64,000 bases of DNA, from positions 32,831 through 96,830 of the forward strand of contig CAMYJW010000011.1 in NCBI GenBank assembly GCA_947258815.1. Direction: 5' to 3'. The notes under the pieces were generated by a model. It was not told where the DNA came from, ran no database searches, and was given only the letters and a program-made list of their open reading frames with translations. Position numbers and translations under genes: made by a program. The stretch comes from an uncultured Sphingomonadaceae bacterium (lineage in GTDB: Bacteria > Pseudomonadota > Alphaproteobacteria > Sphingomonadales > Sphingomonadaceae). Below, one piece after another: positions 16,294 through 24,112 of the stretch. Positions within the stretch are counted from its first letter, which is position 1. Each line of letters starts with the position of its first letter.

Positions 16294-17358
16294 ATGCTTG
16301 ATATTCAGGACAGCATCCCAACAGCGGACCATGATGATCCGATCAGCTCGGACCCGCGCACATTCGCGGCCAAGGTCAATTCGTGGGTGCCCCACGATAT
16401 CGTTCTGAAAGATGCCTGGTTTCCGCTGGCGCACAGCACCTCGGTCGGCACAAAACCGGTCCGGCGGGCGATTTATTCGCAGCCGTTCTTCCTGTGGCGT
16501 GAAAGTGGCCAGCCGGTTGCATCCGAATTTCACCCCGCCGAAGGGCTTTCCGCCTCAAAAAGCGAATACAGCGATGCCCAAGGCCGATATCCGGTGATGG
16601 AAAAATACGGTTTTGTCTGGGGCTGGTTTGGCAATCCCGCCAATGCCGCGCCCCAACACCTGCCCGATATTCCCTACCTTCCCGAAGAAGGCGGCGTGCC
16701 CGAACATATGATCGGCACCGTGCGCTTCGATTGTTGCGCCCCGCTGAGCCTTGAAAACCTGATCGACCTCACCCACGCCGATTTTCTCCATGCCGATGTT
16801 GTTGGCGATGAGAAGATGGACAAGGAAACCGTGGAAGTGTTTCACGACAGCGAAACGATCACCATGGTCCGCACGTGCGTCAACAAATCGGTCGCACCGG
16901 TAATGAAATGGTTTGGCGGTGTGCGATCGGATGTGCAGCAGGTTCGTCAGGTGATCCGCATTTACCTGCGCAGCCACGTTGCGATGGCTTATGGCCGGTT
17001 CAGCCCCGGTGACAATGTCCAGCTGTTCCACCCCTGCGTGCCTGAAACGCGCGACCGGACACGGCTGGACTATGTGATGAACACAACCAACGTGAAGAAA
17101 CGCAATCCCTTCCGCTATATCATGCCAACGGCAAGCTATAAGGTTTCGCGCCAGGACAGTTCGATGACTTCGCCGCAAAGCCCGCGCTATATGCGCCCCG
17201 AAGCGCGCAAGGATCTGCACTCGCCGCTGGACGAAGCGGGGCAGAAATATCGTGTTCTCATGCTCGCACTAGCCGAAAGACAGGCGCGCGGCGATTTCGA
17301 ATATCGTGATGATGTCAGCGCTGATTGCAGTGAGCTGATAGGATACGATGGAACATGA
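16294..17358 (+). CDS. Ring-hydroxylating oxygenase alpha-like subunit lacking the Rieske cluster
   Basis: 354 residues. The N-terminus aligns with Rieske oxygenases (LKDAWFPLAHSTSVGTKPV, then FFLWRESGQPVA), but the segment that should hold CxH and CxxH is gone: PVASEFHPAEGLSASKSEY runs straight into YPVMEKYGFVWGWFG with no Cys. The catalytic domain is complete: ENLIDLTHADFLH at 154-166 gives bridging Asp158 and iron ligands His161 and His166; Asp288 in SRQDSSMTSP is a candidate third ligand. It therefore needs an outside electron donor; the Rieske-only protein encoded 33 bp upstream is the obvious one. Its TGA overlaps the next ATG. Substrate unknown; similarity is to the VanA/dicamba-monooxygenase-like branch. 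Confidence 0.87.
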   Translation: MLDIQDSIPTADHDDPISSDPRTFAAKVNSWVPHDIVLKDAWFPLAHSTSVGTKPVRRAIYSQPFFLWRESGQPVASEFHPAEGLSASKSEYSDAQGRYPVMEKYGFVWGWFGNPANAAPQHLPDIPYLPEEGGVPEHMIGTVRFDCCAPLSLENLIDLTHADFLHADVVGDEKMDKETVEVFHDSETITMVRTCVNKSVAPVMKWFGGVRSDVQQVRQVIRIYLRSHVAMAYGRFSPGDNVQLFHPCVPETRDRTRLDYVMNTTNVKKRNPFRYIMPTASYKVSRQDSSMTSPQSPRYMRPEARKDLHSPLDEAGQKYRVLMLALAERQARGDFEYRDDVSADCSELIGYDGT

Positions 17359-18413
17359 CCAAACTGACTAATGCCACCGGCGGTGATCGCCGCTGGTGGG
17401 GCGTAATGCCGGTTCTTCCTGCCCCGGTTATGGGCGGCATGGCAAAACAGATGGAACAGGTCGGGTTCGAAGGCTGTTTCTCTTTGCAGATATATGGCGC
17501 GCCGTTCGTGCCGATGGCCGCTGTTGCGGCGATGACGGACACGCTGAAAGTATCGCCCGGCATTGCTGTGGCGGGCACGCGCAGCCCGGTGGAAACCGCC
17601 TATTCGGCAATCGAATGCGATACGATCAGCCAGGGCCGCTTCGTGCTGGGCCTGGGCACATCGCTGCACAGCGCGCTTGAAGGCATTTATGGCGAACCGC
17701 ACCGCAAATTGCTGACCCACTTGCGCGAAGTCGTGAAGATCGTGCGTTATGTAAACGCCAACGGCCACAAGGAAATGGAGCCGCTGCACGGCGAATACTA
17801 CAATCTGGAATGGACCGAAAAGATGATGACCGCGCCGCCCGTGCGCGAGAACATCCCCATCTGGATTGCCGCGCTGAAAGACAAGCTGACCAGCATGGCG
17901 CTTGAAATCGGCGATGGCCTGATTGTCCATGCGCTGTGGACGGCGGATTATACCAATCACAAGAAACCGTTCATCGAAGCCGAACTCGCCAAATTCGGCC
18001 GCAAGCGCGAAGATGTTGAAGTCAACGCATGGCCATGGGTTGCGGTGAACGATGACAAGCAGCAAGCCATTGATGACAGCCGCGCCACGGTGGCCGGGTA
18101 TATCGGCTACAAGGAATATGAGAACTTCTTCGACACCATCGGCTTTGGCGATCTCGCCCGCGATTGCCAGCTGAGCGCCGGAGAACATGGCGACGTTTCC
18201 AGCGTGATTGACAAGGTGAGCGACGAAGTTGTTCAGGCGTTCGTTAAATGCGGGCCGGTTGATGAAGTCCTCGAACAGATCGAGCCGTTCTGGAATGTGG
18301 TCGATTCGCTCTGCCCGATGACCCCCTATCGCAACCTGTCGATGGAAAAGCTGACCGCCTACAACGAAGGCATCTTCAAAATGGTGGCGGAAGCCAAGCG
18401 CCGTGAAGCCTGA
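17355..18413 (+). CDS. LLM-class F420-dependent oxidoreductase
   Basis: 352 residues, start overlapping the oxygenase stop (ATGA at 17355-17358), so translation is coupled. Luciferase-like barrel: LQIYGAPFVP, SPGIAVAGTRSP, GRFVLGLGTSLHSALEG, NIPIWIAALKDK, and VEVNAWPWVAVNDDK in the second half. It is a paralogue of the enzyme at 12740 with longer N- and C-termini. Position directly behind the split oxygenase suggests it acts on that product or substrate, for example by reducing or oxidising it with F420 or FMN. Cofactor assignment is from the family and from the nearby F420 genes, not from a seen residue. Confidence 0.88.
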   Translation: MTKLTNATGGDRRWWGVMPVLPAPVMGGMAKQMEQVGFEGCFSLQIYGAPFVPMAAVAAMTDTLKVSPGIAVAGTRSPVETAYSAIECDTISQGRFVLGLGTSLHSALEGIYGEPHRKLLTHLREVVKIVRYVNANGHKEMEPLHGEYYNLEWTEKMMTAPPVRENIPIWIAALKDKLTSMALEIGDGLIVHALWTADYTNHKKPFIEAELAKFGRKREDVEVNAWPWVAVNDDKQQAIDDSRATVAGYIGYKEYENFFDTIGFGDLARDCQLSAGEHGDVSSVIDKVSDEVVQAFVKCGPVDEVLEQIEPFWNVVDSLCPMTPYRNLSMEKLTAYNEGIFKMVAEAKRREA

Positions 18414-18425
18414 TCGATCTGGACA

Positions 18426-18487
18426 GGCCTGCGCTGGTTCACTGACCTGCCTTCAGGATATGAACTGAACGCGCGATAACGCAGGCC
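18426..18487. terminator. Inverted repeat between convergent operons, possible terminator
   Basis: GGCCTGCG at 18426-18433 pairs with CGCAGGCC at 18480-18487 across a 46-nt loop that has smaller internal pairings. It lies in the 83-bp gap between the convergent LLM (ends 18413) and SDR (ends 18497) genes. There is no T-run, so a rho-independent terminator is only a weak reading. Confidence 0.3.
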
Positions 18488-18496
18488 GGGCACGGT

Positions 18497-19342
18497 TTAT
18501 TGCTCGGCCTGCGCTACCAGTTCCTCGCTGATCTTCCAGAGCCGGGCCGCGCCTTCATCGCTTTGCGCCGCCGGCGTAAGATCACCCAGTTTGCGTTTGG
18601 CAAAATACTCGCCCGTCGCTTCGGGCGCGCCGCCTTGCGCCAGCCACAGGATCGTGTCCGCCCCCTTTTCGGGCGTCAGTGAGAACGGGCGGCTCAGCAG
18701 ATACATCAGCTTGACGATGACATTGCCGTGGCTGTCAAAGTTCGTCTGCACCAGGCCGGGATGAACCGCATTGATGCGAATGCCATCCGGTTTAATTCTG
18801 CGCGCCAGCTCACGCGCATGCAGGATATTGGCCAGCTTCGATTGCGTATAGGCGTCGTTGGCGCTGAACTTCAGCGTTTGCTGGAGATCGTCCCACTTCA
18901 TGTCCTTGATGAACTTGTGGGCAACCGAAGCGGTATTGATGATCTGCGCTCCGGGGCCGGCGGCCTTGATCAGTGGCAGCAAACGGTTGGTCAGCAAAAA
19001 CGGCGCGAGGTGATTGGCCGCAAAGCACTGCTCAAACCTGTCCACTGTCTCAACGCGTTGCGCAGGCATGAAACCGGCATTGTTGACCAGAAGATCGATC
19101 CGCTCGGTCTGCGCAGCGATATCATCTGCAAAGCGCGATACGTTCGCCATGACCGACAGATCGGCCAGCACCATATCGACGTGCGCCTGAGGCGCGGCAC
19201 GACGGATATCGGCCAGCGCAGCCTCTGCCCTTGCCGGATCGCGCCCATGCGCGATCACACGCCAGCCGCTGCGCGCCAGTTCACGGGCTACAACCAGGCC
19301 GATGCCGGAGCTGGCGCCCGTAACAACCGCGGTCTTCATCAC
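18497..19342 (-). CDS. SDR family oxidoreductase, retinol-dehydrogenase-like
   Basis: 281 residues. TGASSGIG cofactor loop; strand 2 ends VIAHGRD (Arg, NADP likely). NNAGFMPAQR, Ser in NTASVAH and the catalytic YTQSK followed by LANILHARELARR mark the retinol dehydrogenase/WW-domain-oxidoreductase-like branch, which acts on hydrophobic alcohols and aldehydes. VHPGLVQTNF is the usual substrate-loop start. Last gene of the minus-strand run 22704-18497, overlapping the start of the sterol-desaturase-type gene product's stop (ATGA at 19339-19342). Likely oxidises or reduces the product of that hydroxylase; this is inference from coupling. Confidence 0.9.
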   Translation of the reverse strand: MMKTAVVTGASSGIGLVVARELARSGWRVIAHGRDPARAEAALADIRRAAPQAHVDMVLADLSVMANVSRFADDIAAQTERIDLLVNNAGFMPAQRVETVDRFEQCFAANHLAPFLLTNRLLPLIKAAGPGAQIINTASVAHKFIKDMKWDDLQQTLKFSANDAYTQSKLANILHARELARRIKPDGIRINAVHPGLVQTNFDSHGNVIVKLMYLLSRPFSLTPEKGADTILWLAQGGAPEATGEYFAKRKLGDLTPAAQSDEGAARLWKISEELVAQAEQ

Positions 19343-20205
19343 CCCGCCTCAATGTTTGTGGCTGGGGAAGCAGGCGAACGGTCATCGACATCGTCCGCCT
19401 CGCTCGATTTCTTGCGGAAAAACGGGAAAAACACCTCTTCGCGCCAATCGGCGTTGGTGCCGGGCAATCCATAGCGGAACGGCCGGCCGGAAGGGATATA
19501 CAGGCTGCCGAATATTGTATCATAGATTGACAGCATGATCCCGTAGTTACGAAAATTGCCGCCGTCGCGCCCATATCCATGGTGCGAATGATGGATGCCG
19601 GGCGAAACGATCACATGTTCCGCCAGCCGTATCACCGGGCCGAACACACTGTGACGGCGAACCGCATCATCCCAGCGGAAGTGGCTGTGCGTTACCAGCC
19701 CCCACATCGTGAACAGGAAAATCGCCAGTGCCGCCGCCTCTAACTGTCCGGCATATACCGCAAAGCCCGTAACCCAGGGCAGCGGCATAACAAACGGCCA
19801 GAACGGATTGACCCTGAAAACCAGCAGCACATTGACATATTTGCCCGAATGATGAGTCCGGTGAAGCCGCCACAGCCAGTCAAAATAACGCGAACCCTTG
19901 GCTTCATGAGCGGATCGGTGGACCCAGTAGCAAAAGAATTCCGCCGTCACGATGGTTGCCGCCAGCGACGGCAGAAGCCCCCAGTGCGCCAGAAAACCCT
20001 GATGCTGCGGGTGCAACAAGCCCAGACCAGCGGCCACCATCATTGCCGCCAGCGGGCGCGTGATTGCCATGCCAATCAGCGTGCACAGCCCGTTCACCAG
20101 ATGATCCTCACGCCGGTAAAGGCCGCGGTGGCGACCAAACAGCAGCTCGGCAAGAAGCAAGACCAAAGCCGTTCCGGCCATCCACGCAGTTTGTTCAGCA
20201 GTCAT
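19339..20205 (-). CDS. Sterol desaturase / fatty acid hydroxylase superfamily protein
   Basis: 288 residues, integral membrane di-iron enzyme. Three of the family's histidine boxes are visible: HRSAH and HRTHH on either side of a short linker in the middle, and IHHSHHG toward the C-terminus; H(S)HF in THSHFRW gives another His. Four or more hydrophobic segments flank them (for example LVLLLAELLF and LEAAALAIFLFTMWG). Members hydroxylate or desaturate sterols, alkyl chains or carotenoids with O2. In this locus it is a candidate oxygenase for a lipid-like substrate. Coupled to the SDR at 18497; 27 bp downstream of the KstD-like gene. Confidence 0.9.
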   Translation of the reverse strand: MTAEQTAWMAGTALVLLLAELLFGRHRGLYRREDHLVNGLCTLIGMAITRPLAAMMVAAGLGLLHPQHQGFLAHWGLLPSLAATIVTAEFFCYWVHRSAHEAKGSRYFDWLWRLHRTHHSGKYVNVLLVFRVNPFWPFVMPLPWVTGFAVYAGQLEAAALAIFLFTMWGLVTHSHFRWDDAVRRHSVFGPVIRLAEHVIVSPGIHHSHHGYGRDGGNFRNYGIMLSIYDTIFGSLYIPSGRPFRYGLPGTNADWREEVFFPFFRKKSSEADDVDDRSPASPATNIEAG

Positions 20206-20232
20206 CCAACGCTCCCCGCATCGTTTCGCAAC

Positions 20233-21879
20233 TCAGGTTGACACGGATCTCCCGGCGATAAAGCCCGTCACCATCGCCGGGCCGACATTGCAGCCATGCG
20301 CGGGCGATTTGCCCTGCCAGATCGAATTGGCATCAAGCCCGGCTGCCCAAAGGCCCTGAATGGGCTGGCCGTCCTCGCCCTGAACGCGGCATTCGGCATC
20401 GATCTTGACGCCCACCGTAGTCGAGCCATCGCCGGGGAAGATTTCAACCGCATAATACGGCCCTTCACCAACCGGCCCGAAACAGGGGTTGGGCGTGTGC
20501 TTGGGATCGCCGATCTCCTGATCGATCAGCGTATCGCCCTTGCCAAAATCGCTGTCCTTGCCGGTTGCCGCATCGGCGTTGACTTTGGCAACCGTGGCTT
20601 CAAGCCCGGCCGGATCGACCCCGATCTGGCCCGCAAGTTCCGCCAGCGTGTTGCCGGTTTTCATGTAGCCGGTGGCGACCATTTCCTTGATCTTGCCGCC
20701 GCCGGGCAGAACCAGCCCCATGCCGTATTTCTTGACGAATTTGGCATTGGCGATGATGTGCGCGGGAACCGTGCCGGTTGCATGCATATCTTCCACAAAG
20801 TGCACGCTGGCTTCGTTGCCGAACCGCTTGCCTTGCTTGTTGACCGCAATGCACCCCGGCTTCGACATGTCGATCAGGTGCGCATAGCGTTCAAGATAGC
20901 CATCGTCGCGCTGGCGTTTGGAAACCACTGCCCACACCGCGTTGACATGGTTTTCAGCGCCCATTGCCGCGCCGGAAGCGGTGGCCGCATTGATGCCGTC
21001 GCCCGTGTTTTCGTAAGGCAGGATCGAGACATGCTGTTCGGCGAACGGGATGTAGGCCTTGCGCATTTGCGCGTTTGCCGAAAACCCGCCAGATGCCAGA
21101 ATCACGCCTTTCGACGCGCTGATTTCGGTGGAAACGCCTTTCACCGTCGCGCGCACGCCGGTTACTTTGCCATCAGCCGTGATCAGGCTTTCAACCGGGG
21201 TGGATTCATACAGATCAATCCCCGCATCCAGCGCAGAGCGCATCAGCCGCCCGGCCAGAGCGTTGCCCATCGTCAGCCGCGAACCACGGCCCAGCTTTTT
21301 CTTGTCGAGCGCAAAGCGGATCGCGATCTTGGCCATGTGCCACAGCGCGCCGGGCGCAGGCAGGCGTTCGATATAGGCGAGATCGAACAGGTCGATCATC
21401 ATCCCGCCGGGCGCGTTAAACTCCTGCCGGGGTTTGTTGAGCCGATCAAAATCGTCACCCAGCTTCTTGCCATCGTATTCCGTTGGTGAAAGCAGGCGGC
21501 CTTCGTGGGCGGCGCCATCCACTTCGGGATACCAGTCGCTCGACGGAGGCGAGAGCAGAAACTCAACCGAGCTGTTCTGTGCCAGCCACGCAACCATTTC
21601 GGGTCCGGTTTCGATATAGGCTTCGATCAGTTCGCGCTCTGCCCGGTTGCCGACAACCGCCAGCGCATAATCAAGTGCGGTGCGCTTGCTGTCGCTGACG
21701 CCAGCGGCCTTGGCCTGCGGGCTTTCGGGAATCCAGATGCCGCCACCCGAAACGGACGTGGTGCCGCCAAAATGCTCCGCCTTCTCCAGAACGGCAACTT
21801 TCCGGCCCGCTTTGGCCGCGACCAGAGCCGCTGTCAGCCCGGCCGCGCCGGACCCCATCACCACGACATCATATTGCAT
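20233..21879 (-). CDS. FAD-binding dehydrogenase, 3-ketosteroid-delta1-dehydrogenase-like
   Basis: 548 residues, the usual size for the fumarate-reductase/KstD flavoprotein group. The N-terminal GSGAAG dinucleotide motif (residues 9-14) and LEKAEHFGGTTSVSGGGIWIP bind FAD. GVILASGGFSAN is the internal hinge. GPYYAVEIFPGD near residue 475 matches the Tyr-containing active-site stretch of KstD, and the end LWAAGLDANSIWQGKSPAHGCNVG is the second FAD-binding segment. KstD enzymes put a 1,2-double bond into 3-keto rings; related proteins act on other cyclic ketones or as urocanate/fumarate-type reductases, so the exact substrate is open. First large gene after two SnoaL-like genes in the same operon. 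Confidence 0.85.
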   Translation of the reverse strand: MQYDVVVMGSGAAGLTAALVAAKAGRKVAVLEKAEHFGGTTSVSGGGIWIPESPQAKAAGVSDSKRTALDYALAVVGNRAERELIEAYIETGPEMVAWLAQNSSVEFLLSPPSSDWYPEVDGAAHEGRLLSPTEYDGKKLGDDFDRLNKPRQEFNAPGGMMIDLFDLAYIERLPAPGALWHMAKIAIRFALDKKKLGRGSRLTMGNALAGRLMRSALDAGIDLYESTPVESLITADGKVTGVRATVKGVSTEISASKGVILASGGFSANAQMRKAYIPFAEQHVSILPYENTGDGINAATASGAAMGAENHVNAVWAVVSKRQRDDGYLERYAHLIDMSKPGCIAVNKQGKRFGNEASVHFVEDMHATGTVPAHIIANAKFVKKYGMGLVLPGGGKIKEMVATGYMKTGNTLAELAGQIGVDPAGLEATVAKVNADAATGKDSDFGKGDTLIDQEIGDPKHTPNPCFGPVGEGPYYAVEIFPGDGSTTVGVKIDAECRVQGEDGQPIQGLWAAGLDANSIWQGKSPAHGCNVGPAMVTGFIAGRSVST

Positions 21880-21891
21880 CTTAAATTCCCC

Positions 21892-22314
21892 TCACGCGCA
21901 CATGATCGCGCGCATAGCCTTGTCATCAATGCCAAGCTGGCCCGCACAATCGAGCGCATCCCAGTATTCGCGCCACCACACGATCTTGCCTTGCGCATCT
22001 ATATCGAAAACGCCGACGACATTGGTGGTTGTCTTTTGACCGTTGGCAAGCTGGCGACAGGTATCGACCCGCTCGGTGAACACGGTGTTTCCGCTCACCG
22101 CCACATGCAGGATGTCGCACGCACATTCATCGTAAAGCTCATACTGGCGTTCAAGTTCGCCCACGATCGCATCGGCGCCCTGCCGAACCGGCGCAATCGG
22201 AACGACCGGCTGATAACGGGCATCGTCGGCCAGCATCGCCCTGACAGCCGCACCATCAAGTTTTTGCGTGTGAAACAGCGCCAGAAAATCGCGCGCGATC
22301 TGTTCATGATTCAT
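21892..22314 (-). CDS. SnoaL/LEH-like NTF2-fold protein
   Basis: 140 residues with the NTF2-like cone fold: N-terminal helices (ARDFLALFHTQKLDG), then strands. FTERVDTCRQ and WREYWD align with the catalytic Arg-x-Asp and Asp of limonene epoxide hydrolase, as in the protein at 12262. Small cysteines near the C-terminus (ALDCAGQ, RAIMCA) are not part of the family pattern. It sits 12 bp before the KstD-like gene and 3 bp after the next SnoaL-like gene, all on the minus strand. Possible roles are epoxide hydrolase, dehydratase or ketosteroid-isomerase-like enzyme; I cannot decide. Confidence 0.78.
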   Translation of the reverse strand: MNHEQIARDFLALFHTQKLDGAAVRAMLADDARYQPVVPIAPVRQGADAIVGELERQYELYDECACDILHVAVSGNTVFTERVDTCRQLANGQKTTTNVVGVFDIDAQGKIVWWREYWDALDCAGQLGIDDKAMRAIMCA

Positions 22315-22317
22315 CAG

Positions 22318-22704
22318 TCAATCTCCCTGCGGGCCGAAAAAGGCGGCAACTTTACCCGTGTCAAAATATTCACGGCCATGAACGATCTGGCCATCACGTA
22401 TGACAAACAGATCATGATATTCGTTGGCGTAAACGCGATCGCCGAAATGAAATTCCGAGCGCAGTTCTGCGGCAACTTCATCGCCTTCCGCCACCAGGCG
22501 ATCAATTTTCACTTGTCGCGGGCTGGCGGCAAGCAGCATGTTCTTCACCTCGTCGGTATAGGATTCCCGCGAAATATCGCCCAGGCCCACAACCCACCAC
22601 GTGCAGTCCGGCGCTTGCAGCGCCTCTACCGTATCGATATCGCCGGTGACGACGGCATCGAGAAAACGGCGAACGATTTCCTTGTTTGCTTCGGTCTGAC
22701 TCAC
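22318..22704 (-). CDS. SnoaL-like / ketosteroid-isomerase-fold protein
   Basis: 128 residues. EIVRRFLDAVVTGDIDTVEAL is the classic first helix pair of SnoaL-like proteins; DCTWWVVG, LVAEGDEVAAELRSEFHF and YHDLFVIRDGQIVHGREYFD are the strand pairs. The family includes ketosteroid isomerases, polyketide cyclases and dehydratases. The ending GREYFDTGKVAAFFG is common in catabolic members. First gene of the minus-strand operon 22704-18497, divergent from the MFS gene at 22830; the shared 125-bp gap holds a copy of the palindromic site (22757). Confidence 0.8.
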   Translation of the reverse strand: MSQTEANKEIVRRFLDAVVTGDIDTVEALQAPDCTWWVVGLGDISRESYTDEVKNMLLAASPRQVKIDRLVAEGDEVAAELRSEFHFGDRVYANEYHDLFVIRDGQIVHGREYFDTGKVAAFFGPQGD

Positions 22705-22756
22705 CCTGCTCCCCTCCTCGTTTTCGCGATTGTCCGGCAGGCAGGCAATGATCGCC

Positions 22757-22772
22757 CCTTTCCTTGGACAGG
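22757..22772. promoter_or_regulatory. Candidate operator, copy 3 of the palindrome
   Basis: CCTTTC CTTG GACAGG followed by TTGAGG; one mismatch to the consensus. It lies between the divergent SnoaL-like operon (start 22704) and the MFS operon (start 22830), 52 and 57 bp from the start codons. The 12 bases TGGACAGGTTGA recur exactly on the opposite strand at the 27167 site. Confidence 0.55.
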
Positions 22773-22829
22773 TTGAGGTTTACACGCCTCTGCAATGTTC
22801 GCGCACAAACAACACTGGAGAGAAGCCGG

Positions 22830-24110
22830 GTGGCAAGCACCGCGCAGAATACAGCACCTGAATCGAACTATCGCTGGTATGTCCTTGGCATGCTCACGCT
22901 GGCGCAGACCTCGCTTGGCATGGACCGCGCGATCATCGGTCTGGTGCTCAAGCCGATCGGCGACGAATTCCACCTGACGGGCGAACAGATGGGTCTGCTT
23001 GCGGGCATCGCGTTCGGGCTGCCGTTCGCATTGGCGGCAATCCCGTTCGGTTATGCGGTAGACCGGTTCAACCGCAAGAACCTGCTGACATTCGCGCTTG
23101 TCGGCTGGAGCGGCGCAACCGCGCTTACCGCATTGGCAACGGGTTTGTGGGGTCTTCTGGCCGGGCGCGCGGCGGTTGGCGCTGCCGAAGCGGGCGGATC
23201 GCCCACCGGCCTTTCGATCCTTTCAGACTATTTCGGCGCGGAACGGCGCGCAACCGCGGTCGGGCTGTGGTATCTCAGTTCGGGTTTCGGGTTTGCTCTG
23301 GCGTTCTTCGTGGGCGGCTGGATCGTCATGCTTTATGGCTGGCGAACGACGCTGCTGTTCGCGGGCCTGCCCGGCCTTATCCTGGCGCCGTTTCTCTATT
23401 TCACCTTGCGGGAACCCAAGCGCGGGACGCTCGACAAACCAGAGGTGCTGGGCAAACAGGATCTGTGGGGCCGCGTGCGTGATCTGTGCGCCCGCCCCGG
23501 CATACTTATGGCAATTGCCGCCGTTACCTGCATTGCCGTTGGCATCTATGGGATGAGCGTGTGGATCGCGACGTTTCTGGTCGAAAGTCATGATTTCACC
23601 CTTGCGCAAGCCGGGTTGCTTGCCGCGGTTGCCTATGGCGTGCTGGGGTCTATCGGCGGCTTTTCCGCCGGTTGGGGCGTGGACCGTCTCAACGATCGCA
23701 TGGGCGGCTTCGATCCGGCACGCACCGCGCTGGTTTCGGCTGTTTTTCCGTTCGTGACCGCAATCGCCGGAATTATCGCCATGGCGACCGACAACGCAAC
23801 GATTGCTGTAATCTTCATCCTGATCACCGGCCTTACCGGCGCGTCTTACAACGGGCCGCTCAATTCGGTGTTTCTCACACAGGCAGGCCCTAACCTGCGC
23901 GGTCTGGCGGTTTCCATCTATCAGATGAGCGCCAACCTGATCGGCGTGGGCTTTGGCGCGTGGCTGATCGGAAAAGTCAGCGACATGGCCGACGGAAAGG
24001 ACGGCGTGGCGCTGGGCATCGGCACCGCGCTGGTGTTCTGCCTGATCGGTTCCATCCTGCTGTTGTTTGCCAGTCGCCAGATCAAGAAATCAGAATTGCA
24101 AAGGAGTTGA
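22830..24110 (+). CDS. MFS transporter
   Basis: 426 residues from GTG 22830, preceded by GGAGAG at 22817-22822; an ATG at 22764 overlaps the operator and has no ribosome site. Twelve hydrophobic segments. Family landmarks: WYVLGMLTLAQTSLGMDRAI at helix 1, YAVDRFNRKNLL in loop 2-3 (motif A), VGAAEAGGSPTGLSILSDYF in helices 4-5 and a second-half GWGVDRLNDR loop. The GxAEAG motif is shared with spinster/hexuronate-like carriers. First gene of a three-gene operon with a phosphotransferase and an SDR, so it probably imports the substrate they act on. Confidence 0.9.
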   Translation: MASTAQNTAPESNYRWYVLGMLTLAQTSLGMDRAIIGLVLKPIGDEFHLTGEQMGLLAGIAFGLPFALAAIPFGYAVDRFNRKNLLTFALVGWSGATALTALATGLWGLLAGRAAVGAAEAGGSPTGLSILSDYFGAERRATAVGLWYLSSGFGFALAFFVGGWIVMLYGWRTTLLFAGLPGLILAPFLYFTLREPKRGTLDKPEVLGKQDLWGRVRDLCARPGILMAIAAVTCIAVGIYGMSVWIATFLVESHDFTLAQAGLLAAVAYGVLGSIGGFSAGWGVDRLNDRMGGFDPARTALVSAVFPFVTAIAGIIAMATDNATIAVIFILITGLTGASYNGPLNSVFLTQAGPNLRGLAVSIYQMSANLIGVGFGAWLIGKVSDMADGKDGVALGIGTALVFCLIGSILLLFASRQIKKSELQRS

Positions 24111-24112
24111 AA

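Noticed and set aside
20233..21879. Firm naming of the flavoprotein as KstD
   Set aside because: The fold and the Tyr-containing block fit, but the family includes many other dehydrogenases and reductases, so no gene symbol was given.
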